A DNA stretch of 64,000 nucleotides from JBBDJB01 sp040880125 (GTDB lineage: Bacteria; Planctomycetota; Planctomycetia; Pirellulales; JBBDJB01), in contig JBBDJB010000040.1 in NCBI GenBank assembly GCA_040880125.1, forward strand, positions 1-64,000, given 5' to 3'. Every line of letters starts with the position of its first letter. Position 1 is the stretch's first letter. Positions 50,595 to 60,252 of the stretch are shown here, piece after piece. Made by a program: the position numbers and the translations under genes. A model generated the notes under the pieces. That model was given only the letters and a program-made list of their open reading frames with translations. It searched no databases and was not told the origin of the DNA.

Positions 50595-52166
50595 ATGAGT
50601 GATTTACACCATGAGTGCGGCGTTGCCGCGATTTACCACCTGCCGGGTCAACAGGCGAGCCCGCTGTGTCCCGAGCAGGGACCGGAGGAAGTGTCCCGGC
50701 TGATGCCGCGGATGCTGCTGGATATCCAGAACCGGGGGCAGCTTTCGGCGGGCATCACCTCGTTCAATCCGCATCGCAACCAGCTCATCGACACGTACAA
50801 GGACCTGGGCAGCGTCAGCGAAGTATTCCGCCTGAGCCATCGCGGCAAGGCCGAGAACTTGATGCGGGAATACGCCGGCCGGGCCGCCATCGGGCACGTC
50901 CGCTATGCCACTTGCGGCCGAGAAGACCGCAGCTACGCCCAGCCCTTCGAGCGGCATCACCTGCAAAAGCACAAGTGGTTCAGTTTCGGCTTTAACGGCC
51001 AACTGGCCAATTACGCCGAGCTGCGCGACAACCTGCTGGCCGATAACGATCATCACCTGGCCCGGCAGACCGATACCGAGATCATCCTGCACGAGATCAG
51101 CCGCGAGTTGTCCGGCGACCGGCGGCCGTCGCTGATCGAGATGATGCGGAACATCGCTAGCCGGTTCGACGGGGCCTACAGCCTGGTGCTGCTCAACTCG
51201 CTGGGCGAGATGCTAGTCGCCCGCGATCCCCTGGGCATCAAACCGTTGTGCTATGCGATTGAGGGGCCGCTGTTCGCGGCGGCCAGCGAGAGCGTGGCGC
51301 TGTTAAATCTGGGCTTTGCGCCGGAGAGCATCAAGTCGCTGTTGCCGGGCCAGGCGGTGACGATCTCCGACGGCAAGCTGGAGATCCAGCAGTTCGCCCG
51401 CAGCTCGCGCCAGGCACATTGCTACTTCGAGTGGATCTACTTCGCCAACGTGGCCAGCACCATGGACGGCCGCAGCGTGTACCTAGCTCGGACGGCCCTG
51501 GGCGAGGAGCTAGCCCGGCTCGAAACGGTGCCGATCGACCAGGACACGATCGTGGTGCCGGTGCCCGATACGAGCAAGGCGGCCGCCGACGCGATGGCAT
51601 ATCGCCTGGGCGTTCCTTCGCTAGAAGGTCTGATCCGCAATCGCTACACCGGCCGAACGTTCATCGAGGGGAGCGGCGACCGGCGGCGCAAGGCCGAGGC
51701 GAAGTACACGCCGCTCCGCGAAGTGCTCGAAGGCAAGCGCGTGCTGTTGGTCGAGGACTCGATCGTCCGCTCGACCACGATGAAGGTGTTGCTCTCGCGG
51801 ATCCGCGGCCTGGGCCGGGCGCGGGAGATTCACGTGCGGGTGGCCTGCCCTCCGATCATCGCGCCGTGCTTTTACGGGATCGACATGTCGACGGTGCAAG
51901 AGCTTTTCGCGCCGCCTTTCATGCAGCCGGGCCGCACGGCCGAGGAGGTGCACGCCGAGATGGCCGCGGCGCTGGGGGCCGATTCGGTGCGTTATCTGCC
52001 GGTCGAGTCGATCGCCCGGGCGATCCGCAAGGACGCCGACCAGCTTTGCCAGGCGTGCATCACCGGCGAGTATCCAACCGTGTTCGGCCAGCGGCTCTAC
52101 CAGGTGGCGCTGGAGAACGACCGCGAGTCGAACGGCAGCCGGCTGGAGCGGACCTACGAGGCGTAG
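50595..52166 (+). CDS. purF: amidophosphoribosyltransferase
   Basis: First committed step of purine synthesis, glutamine + PRPP to phosphoribosylamine. The chain starts MSDLHHECGVAAIYHL. The cysteine at position 8 would become the N-terminal nucleophile after removal of a 7-residue propeptide, as in Bacillus PurF. Four cysteines of the Fe-S type are also present (HCYFEWIYFAN, IIAPCFYG, LCQACITG). The PRPP motif is VLLVEDSIVRSTTMKVL. AAGGTGAGG directly precedes the ATG at 50595. Length is normal (523 aa). Dispersed repeats flank the gene on both sides. Confidence 0.96.
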   Translation: MSDLHHECGVAAIYHLPGQQASPLCPEQGPEEVSRLMPRMLLDIQNRGQLSAGITSFNPHRNQLIDTYKDLGSVSEVFRLSHRGKAENLMREYAGRAAIGHVRYATCGREDRSYAQPFERHHLQKHKWFSFGFNGQLANYAELRDNLLADNDHHLARQTDTEIILHEISRELSGDRRPSLIEMMRNIASRFDGAYSLVLLNSLGEMLVARDPLGIKPLCYAIEGPLFAAASESVALLNLGFAPESIKSLLPGQAVTISDGKLEIQQFARSSRQAHCYFEWIYFANVASTMDGRSVYLARTALGEELARLETVPIDQDTIVVPVPDTSKAAADAMAYRLGVPSLEGLIRNRYTGRTFIEGSGDRRRKAEAKYTPLREVLEGKRVLLVEDSIVRSTTMKVLLSRIRGLGRAREIHVRVACPPIIAPCFYGIDMSTVQELFAPPFMQPGRTAEEVHAEMAAALGADSVRYLPVESIARAIRKDADQLCQACITGEYPTVFGQRLYQVALENDRESNGSRLERTYEA

Positions 52167-52192
52167 GCTTTCTACGCCGACCTTCTCTGTAC

Positions 52193-52320
52193 GTGGCACA
52201 GACATTCCTGTCTGTGCGCTGGTAGCTGAACTGGCAAGAATTCAGACTGACCTCGATATCGGCTGAATTCTCACATATTCAGCTACGCCCCCTCCCCGGC
52301 CCTCTCCCAGAGGGAGAGGG
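52193..52320. repeat. run of dispersed palindromes A, B and C after purF
   Basis: Family A at 52193-52217, family B at 52222-52286 (GTAGCTGAACTGGCAAG to CACATATTCAGCTAC) and family C at 52288-52320 follow one another directly. The run lies between the convergent purF and trmB genes. Confidence 0.8.
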
Positions 52321-52347
52321 AGTATGTCGACGGCGCGCACGCTAAGG

Positions 52348-53013
52348 CTACGCGTGCCCATTCGGGCCAGTTAGTTCTTTGCGAAACTCGCTGCGATAAA
52401 CCGGCAGGTTGGCCAGACGCATGCGGCGCTCGAAGTGAGTGCGGTAGTCGAGCGTGTGCTCGGCCGGCGCGGCGTCCACCGGAAACGGACCAGCGAGTGA
52501 CGTCACCACGGCAATCCGGGCGAGCGACTCCTCGAAGTAATCGCCGACGTCGGTCCAGAAGTGCAACCGTCCGTCCGGCAGCAGCACACGCTGCACCTGG
52601 CCGAGGAAGGCGTCGTTCATGATGCGGCGCTTGTGATGCCGCTTCTTCCACCACGGGTCGGGAAAATAGACGTGCACGGCGGCGAGCGACTCGTCGGGCA
52701 GCACTTCGCGAAACACCCGTTGGGCGTCCCCCTGCACCATGGCCGCGTTTGCGATCTCATGCTTGGCCAGCCGGGCGGCTGCGAAGCGGGCGTACTTGTG
52801 GGCGATCTCGATGCCGAGGAAGTTGTGCTCCGGGAACTGCTGCGCAGCCCGCAGCATGAACAGCCCCTTGCCGCTGCCGACTTCGACCTCGAGCGGCGCC
52901 GGGCGGTTGAACAGCGCGCCGGCGTCCCATGGCTGGGGCAGGCTCTCGACGCTCAGCAGATGTAGCGACAGGTCGAGCGAGGGATCGATCTTTCGCAGCG
53001 AGCGACGGCCCAT
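52348..53013 (-). CDS. trmB: tRNA (guanine-N7-)-methyltransferase
   Basis: SAM-dependent enzyme that makes m7G46 in tRNA. The SAM motif LEVEVGSGKGLFML (41-54), the NFLGIEI motif and the conserved YFPDPWWKKRHHKRR stretch are diagnostic of TrmB. Length (221 aa) is normal. It follows the rhomboid gene by 40 bases on the same strand. Confidence 0.95.
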   Translation of the reverse strand: MGRRSLRKIDPSLDLSLHLLSVESLPQPWDAGALFNRPAPLEVEVGSGKGLFMLRAAQQFPEHNFLGIEIAHKYARFAAARLAKHEIANAAMVQGDAQRVFREVLPDESLAAVHVYFPDPWWKKRHHKRRIMNDAFLGQVQRVLLPDGRLHFWTDVGDYFEESLARIAVVTSLAGPFPVDAAPAEHTLDYRTHFERRMRLANLPVYRSEFRKELTGPNGHA

Positions 53014-53053
53014 TGGTTTCGCGTTTCTTTCGGGGGAGGACGACGGGGGGCGA

Positions 53054-53872
53054 TCAGGAGAAACGATCGGTCCACTCGTTGAACTGATCGCGCCAGTCGT
53101 CTTCGGCTGCGGAGGAGCCGGCGGAGAACAGCGGCATGAGGATCATTCCCGCCACGAAGCCGCCGATATGCGCCCACCAGGCGACACCGCCGGCCATTCC
53201 CAGATCGAGCGCATTGGTGGCGTTGAGCAACTGCACGATGAACCACGCGCCCAGCACGATCAACGCCGGCAGATCGACGACGGTGATGATCACCACCAGC
53301 ACGACCAGCGTGCGCACCCGCGCGGTGGGGAATGTAATGGCGTAGGCACCGAGCACGGCGGCCACAGCGCCGCTGGCCCCGATGGCGGGTATGGTGCTGC
53401 CGGGGTCGTTCACCCATTGACACGCCAGGGCGAGAAATCCACTCACCAGGTAAAACAGCGGAAATCCGAAGTGGCCCAACCGGTCTTCGATGTTGTTGCC
53501 GAAGATCCACAGAAACCACATGTTGCCGGCGAAGTGCAGCCAGTTGCCGTGCAGGAACATCATGCTCACCAGTGTGAACAGGATCTGCGCCGGGCGCGGC
53601 TGCAGGATGACCGGCGGCGGCTGGCCTACCGGGATGACCTGACCGTTCGGGGCCTGCTGCTTCACCGGCTGCCGCTCGACCTGCACAACGAGTTTCGGAT
53701 CGACAAGCTGGCTGATCCGCCGCGGCACGAATCCGTAACGAATATACGTCTCCTCGCGCTCCCGCATATTGAGGCTGCTCAGCCAGAGCATCACCACCAG
53801 GTTCACCGCGATAATGCCCACGGTGACCCAGGGGGTGCGGCGGTGCGGGTTGGTGTCGTAGAGCGGGAACAT
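53054..53872 (-). CDS. rhomboid-family intramembrane serine protease (272 aa)
   Basis: Six or seven membrane segments. The catalytic pair is S168 in GASGAVAAVLG and H235 in AHIGGFVAG, and N117 in LHFAGNMWFLWIFG stabilises the transition state. A loop of about 60 polar residues follows the first membrane helix. Rhomboids cleave membrane proteins near their transmembrane segments. The ATG at 53872 is chosen because MFPLYDTNPHRRTPWVT matches the usual rhomboid start; the frame runs to 53938. It lies upstream of trmB with a 40-base gap. Confidence 0.93.
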   Translation of the reverse strand: MFPLYDTNPHRRTPWVTVGIIAVNLVVMLWLSSLNMREREETYIRYGFVPRRISQLVDPKLVVQVERQPVKQQAPNGQVIPVGQPPPVILQPRPAQILFTLVSMMFLHGNWLHFAGNMWFLWIFGNNIEDRLGHFGFPLFYLVSGFLALACQWVNDPGSTIPAIGASGAVAAVLGAYAITFPTARVRTLVVLVVIITVVDLPALIVLGAWFIVQLLNATNALDLGMAGGVAWWAHIGGFVAGMILMPLFSAGSSAAEDDWRDQFNEWTDRFS

Positions 53873-54013
53873 GACACGGCGGCTCGGCGAAAATTGACCG
53901 AGCGATTTGGTGGCTGCTTTTAAAACGTAGATATACAACAGGGACGGGCGCTCTTACGCGGCCCGCTGCGCGCCAGCCGAGGTCCACTGATGGCTGACAG
54001 CGCGAGCCCCGTA

Positions 54014-54523
54014 CTATCTGGGGCTGGCGATCGCGTCGACCGGCAGGGCCACGCCCTTGATCTTGCCTTCGACGACGAGGTTCTCGCGGACGAAGCCCTG
54101 GAAGCCGCAGACCAGCATGGCGCCGCGGCGATAGCGGAGCAACTGCGCGGCCAGGACGAGCCGATCGCCGGGGACGACCCATTCGCGGAAACGCACGTCT
54201 TCCATGCCGCCGAAACCGATCATCTGCGTGCCGAGCAGGTCGTGCTTGAGCGCATGGTAGGACGACAATTGCGCAGCCGCCTCGCACATGATGACGCCCG
54301 GCATCAGTGGTAAGCCCGGCATGTGCCCGCGGACCCAGAACTCATCTTCGCTGGTGTCCTTGTATCCGACGCAGATGTTCCGCTCGGGATCGTCGTAGAC
54401 GATGGCGGTAAGCTGCTCCATCTCGTGCCGCTGAGGATTGATCTTACGGATCTCCTCCAGGTCGGCGATGACGTGGTTCAGGTCGTACTGCGAAAAGTCG
54501 ACGATTAGTTCCTTGGCGGCCAC
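54014..54523 (-). CDS. FabZ-like 3-hydroxyacyl-ACP dehydratase family protein (169 aa)
   Basis: Hot-dog fold dehydratase of fatty-acid elongation. The catalytic motif is GHMPGLPLMPGVIMCEAAAQ, with H67 and E81 in the canonical places. The N-terminal region differs from classical FabZ (no PHRYPFLLVD), so it may be a specialised paralogue. The GTG at 54523 is chosen because GGAG stands exactly 8 bases upstream; the open frame to 54700 has no site and contains non-typical residues. Downstream on the same strand are rhomboid and trmB. Confidence 0.85.
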   Translation of the reverse strand: MAAKELIVDFSQYDLNHVIADLEEIRKINPQRHEMEQLTAIVYDDPERNICVGYKDTSEDEFWVRGHMPGLPLMPGVIMCEAAAQLSSYHALKHDLLGTQMIGFGGMEDVRFREWVVPGDRLVLAAQLLRYRRGAMLVCGFQGFVRENLVVEGKIKGVALPVDAIASPR

Positions 54524-54748
54524 GCTCGGCTCTCCGAACAGGTAGTGAGGACACTCAGTCGGTGCAGCAACTCCGGCGGTCGGCGCCGGCAAAGGGTCGC
54601 CTCGCGTGCCAGGGCTCGCGCCTCCAGCCGAGCTCCAGGGCACGTTCAGGCGAAGACGCACTTCTTCTGCGAAGCAACAACCTCCTGGTGGAGACTCCAC
54701 GCGGGGCGCTTGCGGCTTTACCCTCTGTACTGGCCCTTCCGCAGTGGA

Positions 54749-54847
54749 CTACGTCTTGACCTGCTGGCGCTTTTGTTTGCGCATTTTGCTGTTGGCGGGC
54801 CGCTTGCCGTGATTGGCTTTTTTAATCTTATGTCCGGGTTTGGACAT
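54749..54847 (-). CDS. 32-aa very basic protein
   Basis: The product starts MSKPGHKIKKANHGKR and ends RKQKRQQVKT; nearly half of its residues are Lys or Arg. It has an excellent ribosome site (GAGGAGGA on the minus strand, 6 bases before the ATG), a proper TAG stop, and lies alone between the RND exporter gene and the FabZ-like gene. Such size and charge resemble small ribosome-associated proteins, but it is not a ribosomal protein I can name. Nucleic-acid binding is likely from the charge alone. It is too short for common length cut-offs and may be missed in related genomes. Confidence 0.65.
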   Translation of the reverse strand: MSKPGHKIKKANHGKRPANSKMRKQKRQQVKT

Positions 54848-54955
54848 GGGAGTTCCTCCTCAGGAATCGTGCAAAAAGTAAGGCTTCCTCGTCGTGACCA
54901 GACTACCATCTGGCCGCACGAAGGGAAAGCCGCCGACAAGTGGCCGCAACAAGTA

Positions 54956-57763
54956 TTATCGCGGGGTGTGCGTGATTTCGTAGCCCCGCCGCGGAAGATT
55001 GAAGTGCGGGGCGGGCGGCTCGGCATTGGGCTGCTCATCGCTGGGCGAGTCGGGCTGAAGCTCGGGAGGGTCGGTCAGGCGGCGGCCCTTCAATCGCGGA
55101 CGGATCGGCACGGGCGCGGCTGGCCCGCCTTCTGTGCGATTTCGAGAAAGCCATGAGAGGACCGCGGGCAGCAGGAACATCGACGTGATGCAGCAACACA
55201 GCACGCCCAGCGTGAGAACCCGGCCCAGGCTGGCCAGGCCACGGTGGCTGGCCAGCATCATGCTGCCAAAGCCGACCATCGTGGTCAGCGACGTCATCAG
55301 CACGGCGGTGGCGGTGGAACTGCTGATGCGGTAGCGGCCTGATTGTGAGCGGAAGTCGTGCACGACGTGCACGCCGTCGTCGATCCCGATGCCCAGGATC
55401 AGCGGCAGCACGATCATATTGGCCGGGTTGAGCGGGACATCGAGCAGTCCCAACAGCCCGAAGGTCTGCAACATGCCCACCGCGACCGGTGCCAGGGCGA
55501 GCAGAACATAGAGGAGACTGCCGAAGTCGAGCACAAGCACCACCGTCACAGCCAGCAGCGAATAGCAGGTCGCTTGGATGTAGCTGCGGCGCATTTGCCG
55601 CGAAGCCTCAAAGGTTTGCAGCGGCTTACCGGTCACTTGGGGGTCAACATTGCGGACGCCTTGCACGAAGCGGCGCAGCGCGTCGGTATCCCAGATGTTG
55701 CCCTTGCCGTAGATCTTCAGCAGATGCCGGCCATTGGTTCCCAAAAAGCGACCGACCAGCGGCTCGGGGAGGTCCGTCATTTCGGGCGGCCGTGGATCGG
55801 CGACTTGTCGGATGGTTCGCAATTTCGATAGCAGGTCGCTGGCCATCCGTTGTTGAAGGATCGACATCCGGCGGAAGACCTCTGCGGGCGGACTACCGGC
55901 AATGGCAGCGCGCAGCGGCTCCAGCGCGGCGAATTGCTGCGGTGAGAGGGCACTTCTTAAGTCGTCGATGACCGCGGTGATCTGCGCGGGCGAGTCGACG
56001 GGGATAAGCGGCGGTTCGTCAGGCAGGTTGGCAAGCCGCCGGGCGATGCGCTGGACGATGGGTTGCTTCGCCGCCAGGTCGCCGGGCAGCATCGAGACGA
56101 TCTCCTCGGTTCGCTCGACCACGTCAGTCTGCTGGAGAAAGAGCTGCTTACGCCGTAACAGCTCCTCGGGCGTATCGGCCACGGAGAGAGCGTACCACAG
56201 GCTCTGATCGCTTTGCTCAAGCAGCTTGTGCTCCAGCTCGACGCTTTCCAGCCCCTCGGGCTGCATGTTGAGCAGGTTGTGGTCGTACCACAACGAGGGC
56301 AAGCCAGCGACGCAGAGCAGTGTGGCGGCGACCGAGAGCACCAGCACCAGACGGGGTGCCCGCATCACGAAGTTGACCCCCCTCCCGACGTTCAGGGGCC
56401 GGGGCATGCCGGCGGAGCCGACGGTGCGGTCGTGTAGCTGCAGCATGGCCGGCAGGGTGACCAGTGCGGCGATGACGCACAACACGATTCCGCCGCCGGC
56501 GATGATGCCCAACTCCGCGACGCCGGTGAAGTCGGTGAATCCGGCGGAGAGAAACGCCACCGCCGTGGTCAGGCCGCCGGTGACGATGCCGGGACCTACG
56601 CTGCCGGCCGTCTCGACCAGGGCATCGCGGCTGGATTCGACGGTCTCGCGCACGCGCAAATACCGAGCGAGATAGTGGATTCCGAAATCGATGCCAAGCC
56701 CAACCAGGATCACACCGAACGACATGCTGAGGATGTTCAGATGACCCACCGCGAGCGTGACATATCCGAACGACCACAGGATGCCGACCATCAGCGCGCC
56801 GACGGTCATCAGCGGGTGGCGCAGTCCGCCGAAGCCGGCCATGAAGAGGCACGCGACACCCACGAGGCTGACCGCACCGGCCTCGAGCGTGGCCTGGCTG
56901 CTGGCCTGCATCTCATCGTTTTCCATCACAGGCAGCCCCGTGAGGCCGATCTTCACGTCCGGAAGCGTGCGGGAGACTTCCGCGATCAAGCGGCGCAGCT
57001 TCGCGATTGCCTCATCACCGCGGGCGAACGAGTCGCCCTGGTCGGCGATGTGCAGCAGCACCAATCCGAGGCGCCCCTGGTTGAGCAGGATCGGCTGCGA
57101 ATCGAGCTGCGCGAAGGCGTCCTGCGGAATCATGTCCGGCCAGGGGGACGCGTAGGGGGCGGTGTCGCTAGCATCGCTGCGGAGCGCCGTGGCGGCCAGG
57201 CCGGCCACAGCGTGCGGAGGCAAGAACGGCCGCGGCGATACTCCACTGGCTTCTGCCGCGGAACCGCCCAGCAGCGAGGCGACGCGGAGTCGCGACCAAT
57301 CGCCCTGTAACACTGGGTCGAGGCCTTGGATGAAAAGGTCCAGCCGTCGCAGATCTTCCAGCGGCAACTGGAAAAGGCCCTTGTCGCGCAGGGGCGTCAA
57401 GTCGATGCGGTGCAGCACGGCCTGGAAATCGCGGTCGTGCTGTCGCAGCACGGCCGCAACCTGGTCCAGCGCGGGGATGACCTGTTGGGGGCCGTCGCCC
57501 TCGACGACCACGACCATGTCGTCCCGGTCGCCGAACTCCTCAATATAATCGATCCAGAGCTTGTTGTAGCTGCTTTCGGGATTCAATAGGTCGAGGCGGC
57601 TGGTGCGCATGCCGAGCCGCGAGGCAGCCCAAGATCCGGCCACGAGTGCCAGCGCGAGCGAAGCGACCAGCGTGGGAAGCGGGAATCGCACGACCAGCCG
57701 CGTGAGCAATGTCAGCGGACTGCGAAGCGGTGAGGTATCGCCGCAAGTCCCATTCGGCGTCAT
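54956..57763 (-). CDS. RND-superfamily (MMPL/HpnN-like) exporter (935 aa)
   Basis: Two repeats, each with one N-terminal membrane helix, a large periplasmic loop and five more helices, make the RND layout. Key stretches are LVGLGIDFGIHYLARYLR in the first half and LILGIGIDDGVHVVHDFR in the second, with the Asp residues expected for proton coupling. Such two-repeat proteins of about 900 aa move hydrophobic lipids such as hopanoids. The C-terminal tail is Pro/Glu-rich. It is upstream of the 32-aa protein gene. The start at 57763 has only a weak site. Confidence 0.9.
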   Translation of the reverse strand: MTPNGTCGDTSPLRSPLTLLTRLVVRFPLPTLVASLALALVAGSWAASRLGMRTSRLDLLNPESSYNKLWIDYIEEFGDRDDMVVVVEGDGPQQVIPALDQVAAVLRQHDRDFQAVLHRIDLTPLRDKGLFQLPLEDLRRLDLFIQGLDPVLQGDWSRLRVASLLGGSAAEASGVSPRPFLPPHAVAGLAATALRSDASDTAPYASPWPDMIPQDAFAQLDSQPILLNQGRLGLVLLHIADQGDSFARGDEAIAKLRRLIAEVSRTLPDVKIGLTGLPVMENDEMQASSQATLEAGAVSLVGVACLFMAGFGGLRHPLMTVGALMVGILWSFGYVTLAVGHLNILSMSFGVILVGLGIDFGIHYLARYLRVRETVESSRDALVETAGSVGPGIVTGGLTTAVAFLSAGFTDFTGVAELGIIAGGGIVLCVIAALVTLPAMLQLHDRTVGSAGMPRPLNVGRGVNFVMRAPRLVLVLSVAATLLCVAGLPSLWYDHNLLNMQPEGLESVELEHKLLEQSDQSLWYALSVADTPEELLRRKQLFLQQTDVVERTEEIVSMLPGDLAAKQPIVQRIARRLANLPDEPPLIPVDSPAQITAVIDDLRSALSPQQFAALEPLRAAIAGSPPAEVFRRMSILQQRMASDLLSKLRTIRQVADPRPPEMTDLPEPLVGRFLGTNGRHLLKIYGKGNIWDTDALRRFVQGVRNVDPQVTGKPLQTFEASRQMRRSYIQATCYSLLAVTVVLVLDFGSLLYVLLALAPVAVGMLQTFGLLGLLDVPLNPANMIVLPLILGIGIDDGVHVVHDFRSQSGRYRISSSTATAVLMTSLTTMVGFGSMMLASHRGLASLGRVLTLGVLCCCITSMFLLPAVLSWLSRNRTEGGPAAPVPIRPRLKGRRLTDPPELQPDSPSDEQPNAEPPAPHFNLPRRGYEITHTPR

Positions 57764-58043
57764 GCTGCCCGTCCGTGGTGAAGCGGCTCCCGCCGGCTGA
57801 GGTTATGGTGAGATTGGACTACGTCGAGCACTGCTGGACAAGGTGAGCAGTGGCACCCCAAAGAGGCACGTCCACACCGTGATTCAAGCAGTGCTATATT
57901 CTCCCAGCCAACACAGTTAGGCAGGGAGAGTGGCCTCACCCATATTCCCAGCTCGCATTGTAAGCAAATGCGCGCCAGCGAGAAGGTGAATCGCTCATGG
58001 CGGCCACCGCACCGAACACAGGCGAAGCCGTGAAATGCGGTGT
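57764..58043. other. intergenic region between RND and MFS genes
   Basis: 280 bases without a credible gene. A stretch resembling GCACTGCTGGACAAG with GCAGTGGCACC at about 57827-57857 matches part of the repeat cluster near 30481. Confidence 0.4.
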
Positions 58044-59231
58044 TCACTCTGTCCGGTGGCGATTCCAATACCACAAGAGTGCCGAGACGGAACTTGCCAG
58101 CACTGCCAGCATCGCGAGCGTTGCATAGTAGGTCCGCTCGGTGTACCACTGGCCGGCGTGGCCGGCAAAGGTCGCTCCGAAGCTTCCCAACCCGAAGGTC
58201 ATCAGGAAGCTGAAACCATAACACAAGCTCCGTCGGCGGCGGGGTGCATACGACGCGATCAGACTGTTGTAGATCGGCTGGTTCATGAAGTGCACCAAGG
58301 CGAAGCCGGCGGTAACCCACACCCGCCCCAGGCCGCTGGCCAGGGCCATGGCAAGCAGAAACGGCGCGTTGGCGAGCATGATCAGCATCAAGAGCGGCTC
58401 GAGTTTCCCAGGCCGGGCGATCCGTCCTGCCGTGTATTGGCCAATCATCCCCAGCGTTAGCACGCAGCCGGTCAGGAAGTTGCGAGTCGCTTCCGGGCGG
58501 TCGGAGATCAGACGGACGCCGGCCTCGTCCAGGTAGCGCGGCAGAAAGGTGAGAAACGCCGCGTAAATGAACCCGCTCATCGTGCCGAACAGCGTGATCA
58601 CGAAGAAAGACCTCCAGCGGGCTTCGTCGCTCGCGCTGGTTGCCGCGCTGGCGGGGTCGCGGGCGTGATTGTGGGTCGTTACACGCAGCAAGAACCACAG
58701 CCCCAGCACCGCACCCGGCACGATCAACAGCGCATAGTACTGCCGCCATGTCGCACCGGTGGCGAACACGGCCCAGGCGAGAAACGGAGCGCTGCCGATG
58801 CCGGCCGACCCGAAAATGCCATGTGCTCCCAACGCCCGCGTCCGATTGGCGATGGACGTCTCGTGCGAGAGCAGCGCCAGCCCGGCGGGATGATACATAC
58901 TGGCGAAACTGCCCATGGCGAACATCACAACGAACAGCACCGGCAGGCTGGGCGCGATTGCGGCAGCGCCGGCGGCGGCCGCGCAGCCCAATAGATACGT
59001 CGTCAGCATGATCTTGGCGCCGTAGCGATCGACGAGCCAGCCGACGACGATGGCGAACAGCCCAAACGGCAGTCGAAAGGCTGTCGCCAAGTTGCCCGAG
59101 GTGGCCCGGCCGACCCCGAAGTCGGCGGCGATCAATTGCTCGACGCTCGGCAGCGACAGCTCGTAGACGTGTACCATGGCATGGGCACACGAGACCAGCA
59201 GCACGAGCCGCAACAGGTTCGCCTGGTTCAT
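58044..59231 (-). CDS. MFS transporter (395 aa)
   Basis: Twelve membrane segments. The MFS loop motif between helices 2 and 3 is GWLVDRYGAKIMLTTYL. The halves are of equal size with a polar middle loop (HNHARDPASAATSASDEARW). No substrate signature is recognised. GAGGT stands 5 bases before the ATG at 59231, and the gene starts 13 bases after the trpD stop, so both are in one transcript. A role in amino-acid or aromatic compound export is conceivable from the neighbour, but unsupported. Confidence 0.9.
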   Translation of the reverse strand: MNQANLLRLVLLVSCAHAMVHVYELSLPSVEQLIAADFGVGRATSGNLATAFRLPFGLFAIVVGWLVDRYGAKIMLTTYLLGCAAAAGAAAIAPSLPVLFVVMFAMGSFASMYHPAGLALLSHETSIANRTRALGAHGIFGSAGIGSAPFLAWAVFATGATWRQYYALLIVPGAVLGLWFLLRVTTHNHARDPASAATSASDEARWRSFFVITLFGTMSGFIYAAFLTFLPRYLDEAGVRLISDRPEATRNFLTGCVLTLGMIGQYTAGRIARPGKLEPLLMLIMLANAPFLLAMALASGLGRVWVTAGFALVHFMNQPIYNSLIASYAPRRRRSLCYGFSFLMTFGLGSFGATFAGHAGQWYTERTYYATLAMLAVLASSVSALLWYWNRHRTE

Positions 59232-59244
59232 TGCGACCTCTGGT

Positions 59245-60252
59245 TTATTGCGATCTTTGGGCGAGGCGCTGGAGCAGATCGCTGGCCGCGCCCGAGTCGA
59301 TCGCTTCGGCCGCCATCCGCGCACACTCGGCCGGCTCGGGCGACTTGGCCGCCACCCACAGTGCCGCCGCCGCATTGAGCACGACGATGTCTCGGGCCGG
59401 GCCGCTCTTGCCGGCTAGAACGTCACGAATCATCGCCGCGCTGGCGGACGGTCCGTCGACCGTCAGCTCGCCCAGCGGCGCCCGTTGCAGCCCGAAGTCT
59501 TCCGGCTCCCAGGCGGATTCGCTAGTCTGCCCGCCCTCGACGAGTGTCACCTGCGTCCGCCCTGCCAGGGTCACTTCATCCAGGCCGTCCTCGCCGGCGA
59601 CGACCACGGCGCGGCGCGTTCCCAGCAGGGCCAGCGCTTCGGCCAACAGCGTACGGCGGTCGTCGCCGCTGACGCCTAAGAGTTGAAACGGTGCGCCGGC
59701 CGGGTTGCACAGCGGCCCCAGCAGATTGAAGATGGTCGGCACGCCCAGCTTGCGGCGCACCTCGGCCACGCGCTTCATGGCCGGGTGAAATAGCGGCGCG
59801 AAGCAGAAGCAGATGCCCAACTCGTCCAGGCAGGCTTCGACTTTCGCATGATCGGCGTCGGTGCGGACGCCCAACTCATTGAGCACGTCGGCCGAGCCGG
59901 ACTTGCTGGAGACGCTGCGGTTGCCGTGCTTGGCCACCGGCACACCGGCCGCGGCGGTGACCAGGGCCGCGGCGGTGCTGATGTTGAACGTGCCGCTGTG
60001 ATCGCCGCCGGTACCGCACGTATCGACGACGCCTTGGCGCCGCGTGTCGAGCGGCACCATGTGACGGCGCAGCGACTGGGCCGCGCCCGCCACTTCGGCC
60101 ACGGTTTCGCCTTTGGCGCGTAGCGTGGTCAATAGCAGGGCGATCTCCGACTCGCTGGCGCTGCCCTCCATGATGGCGTCGATTGTCTCGGCCATTTCTT
60201 CCTGCGATAGATCTCGACCGGCCGCCAGGCTGCCGAGCGTCGATTCAAGCAC
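59245..60252 (-). CDS. trpD: anthranilate phosphoribosyltransferase
   Basis: Second step of tryptophan synthesis, anthranilate + PRPP. The PRPP motif VDTCGTGGDHSGTFNIST is diagnostic, and NLLGPLCNPAG is also typical. The GTG at 60252 is chosen because GGAGGA stands 9 bases upstream, giving 335 aa, the normal length; the frame extends to 60357 through unrelated sequence. No other trp gene is nearby, so the trp pathway is scattered. The MFS gene follows closely. Confidence 0.95.
   Translation of the reverse strand: MLESTLGSLAAGRDLSQEEMAETIDAIMEGSASESEIALLLTTLRAKGETVAEVAGAAQSLRRHMVPLDTRRQGVVDTCGTGGDHSGTFNISTAAALVTAAAGVPVAKHGNRSVSSKSGSADVLNELGVRTDADHAKVEACLDELGICFCFAPLFHPAMKRVAEVRRKLGVPTIFNLLGPLCNPAGAPFQLLGVSGDDRRTLLAEALALLGTRRAVVVAGEDGLDEVTLAGRTQVTLVEGGQTSESAWEPEDFGLQRAPLGELTVDGPSASAAMIRDVLAGKSGPARDIVVLNAAAALWVAAKSPEPAECARMAAEAIDSGAASDLLQRLAQRSQ

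Noticed and set aside
57760..59190. Open frame of 476 codons on the minus strand
   Set aside because: It is the wrong frame of the MFS transporter gene, has Arg/His-rich low-complexity composition and no hydrophobic segments.
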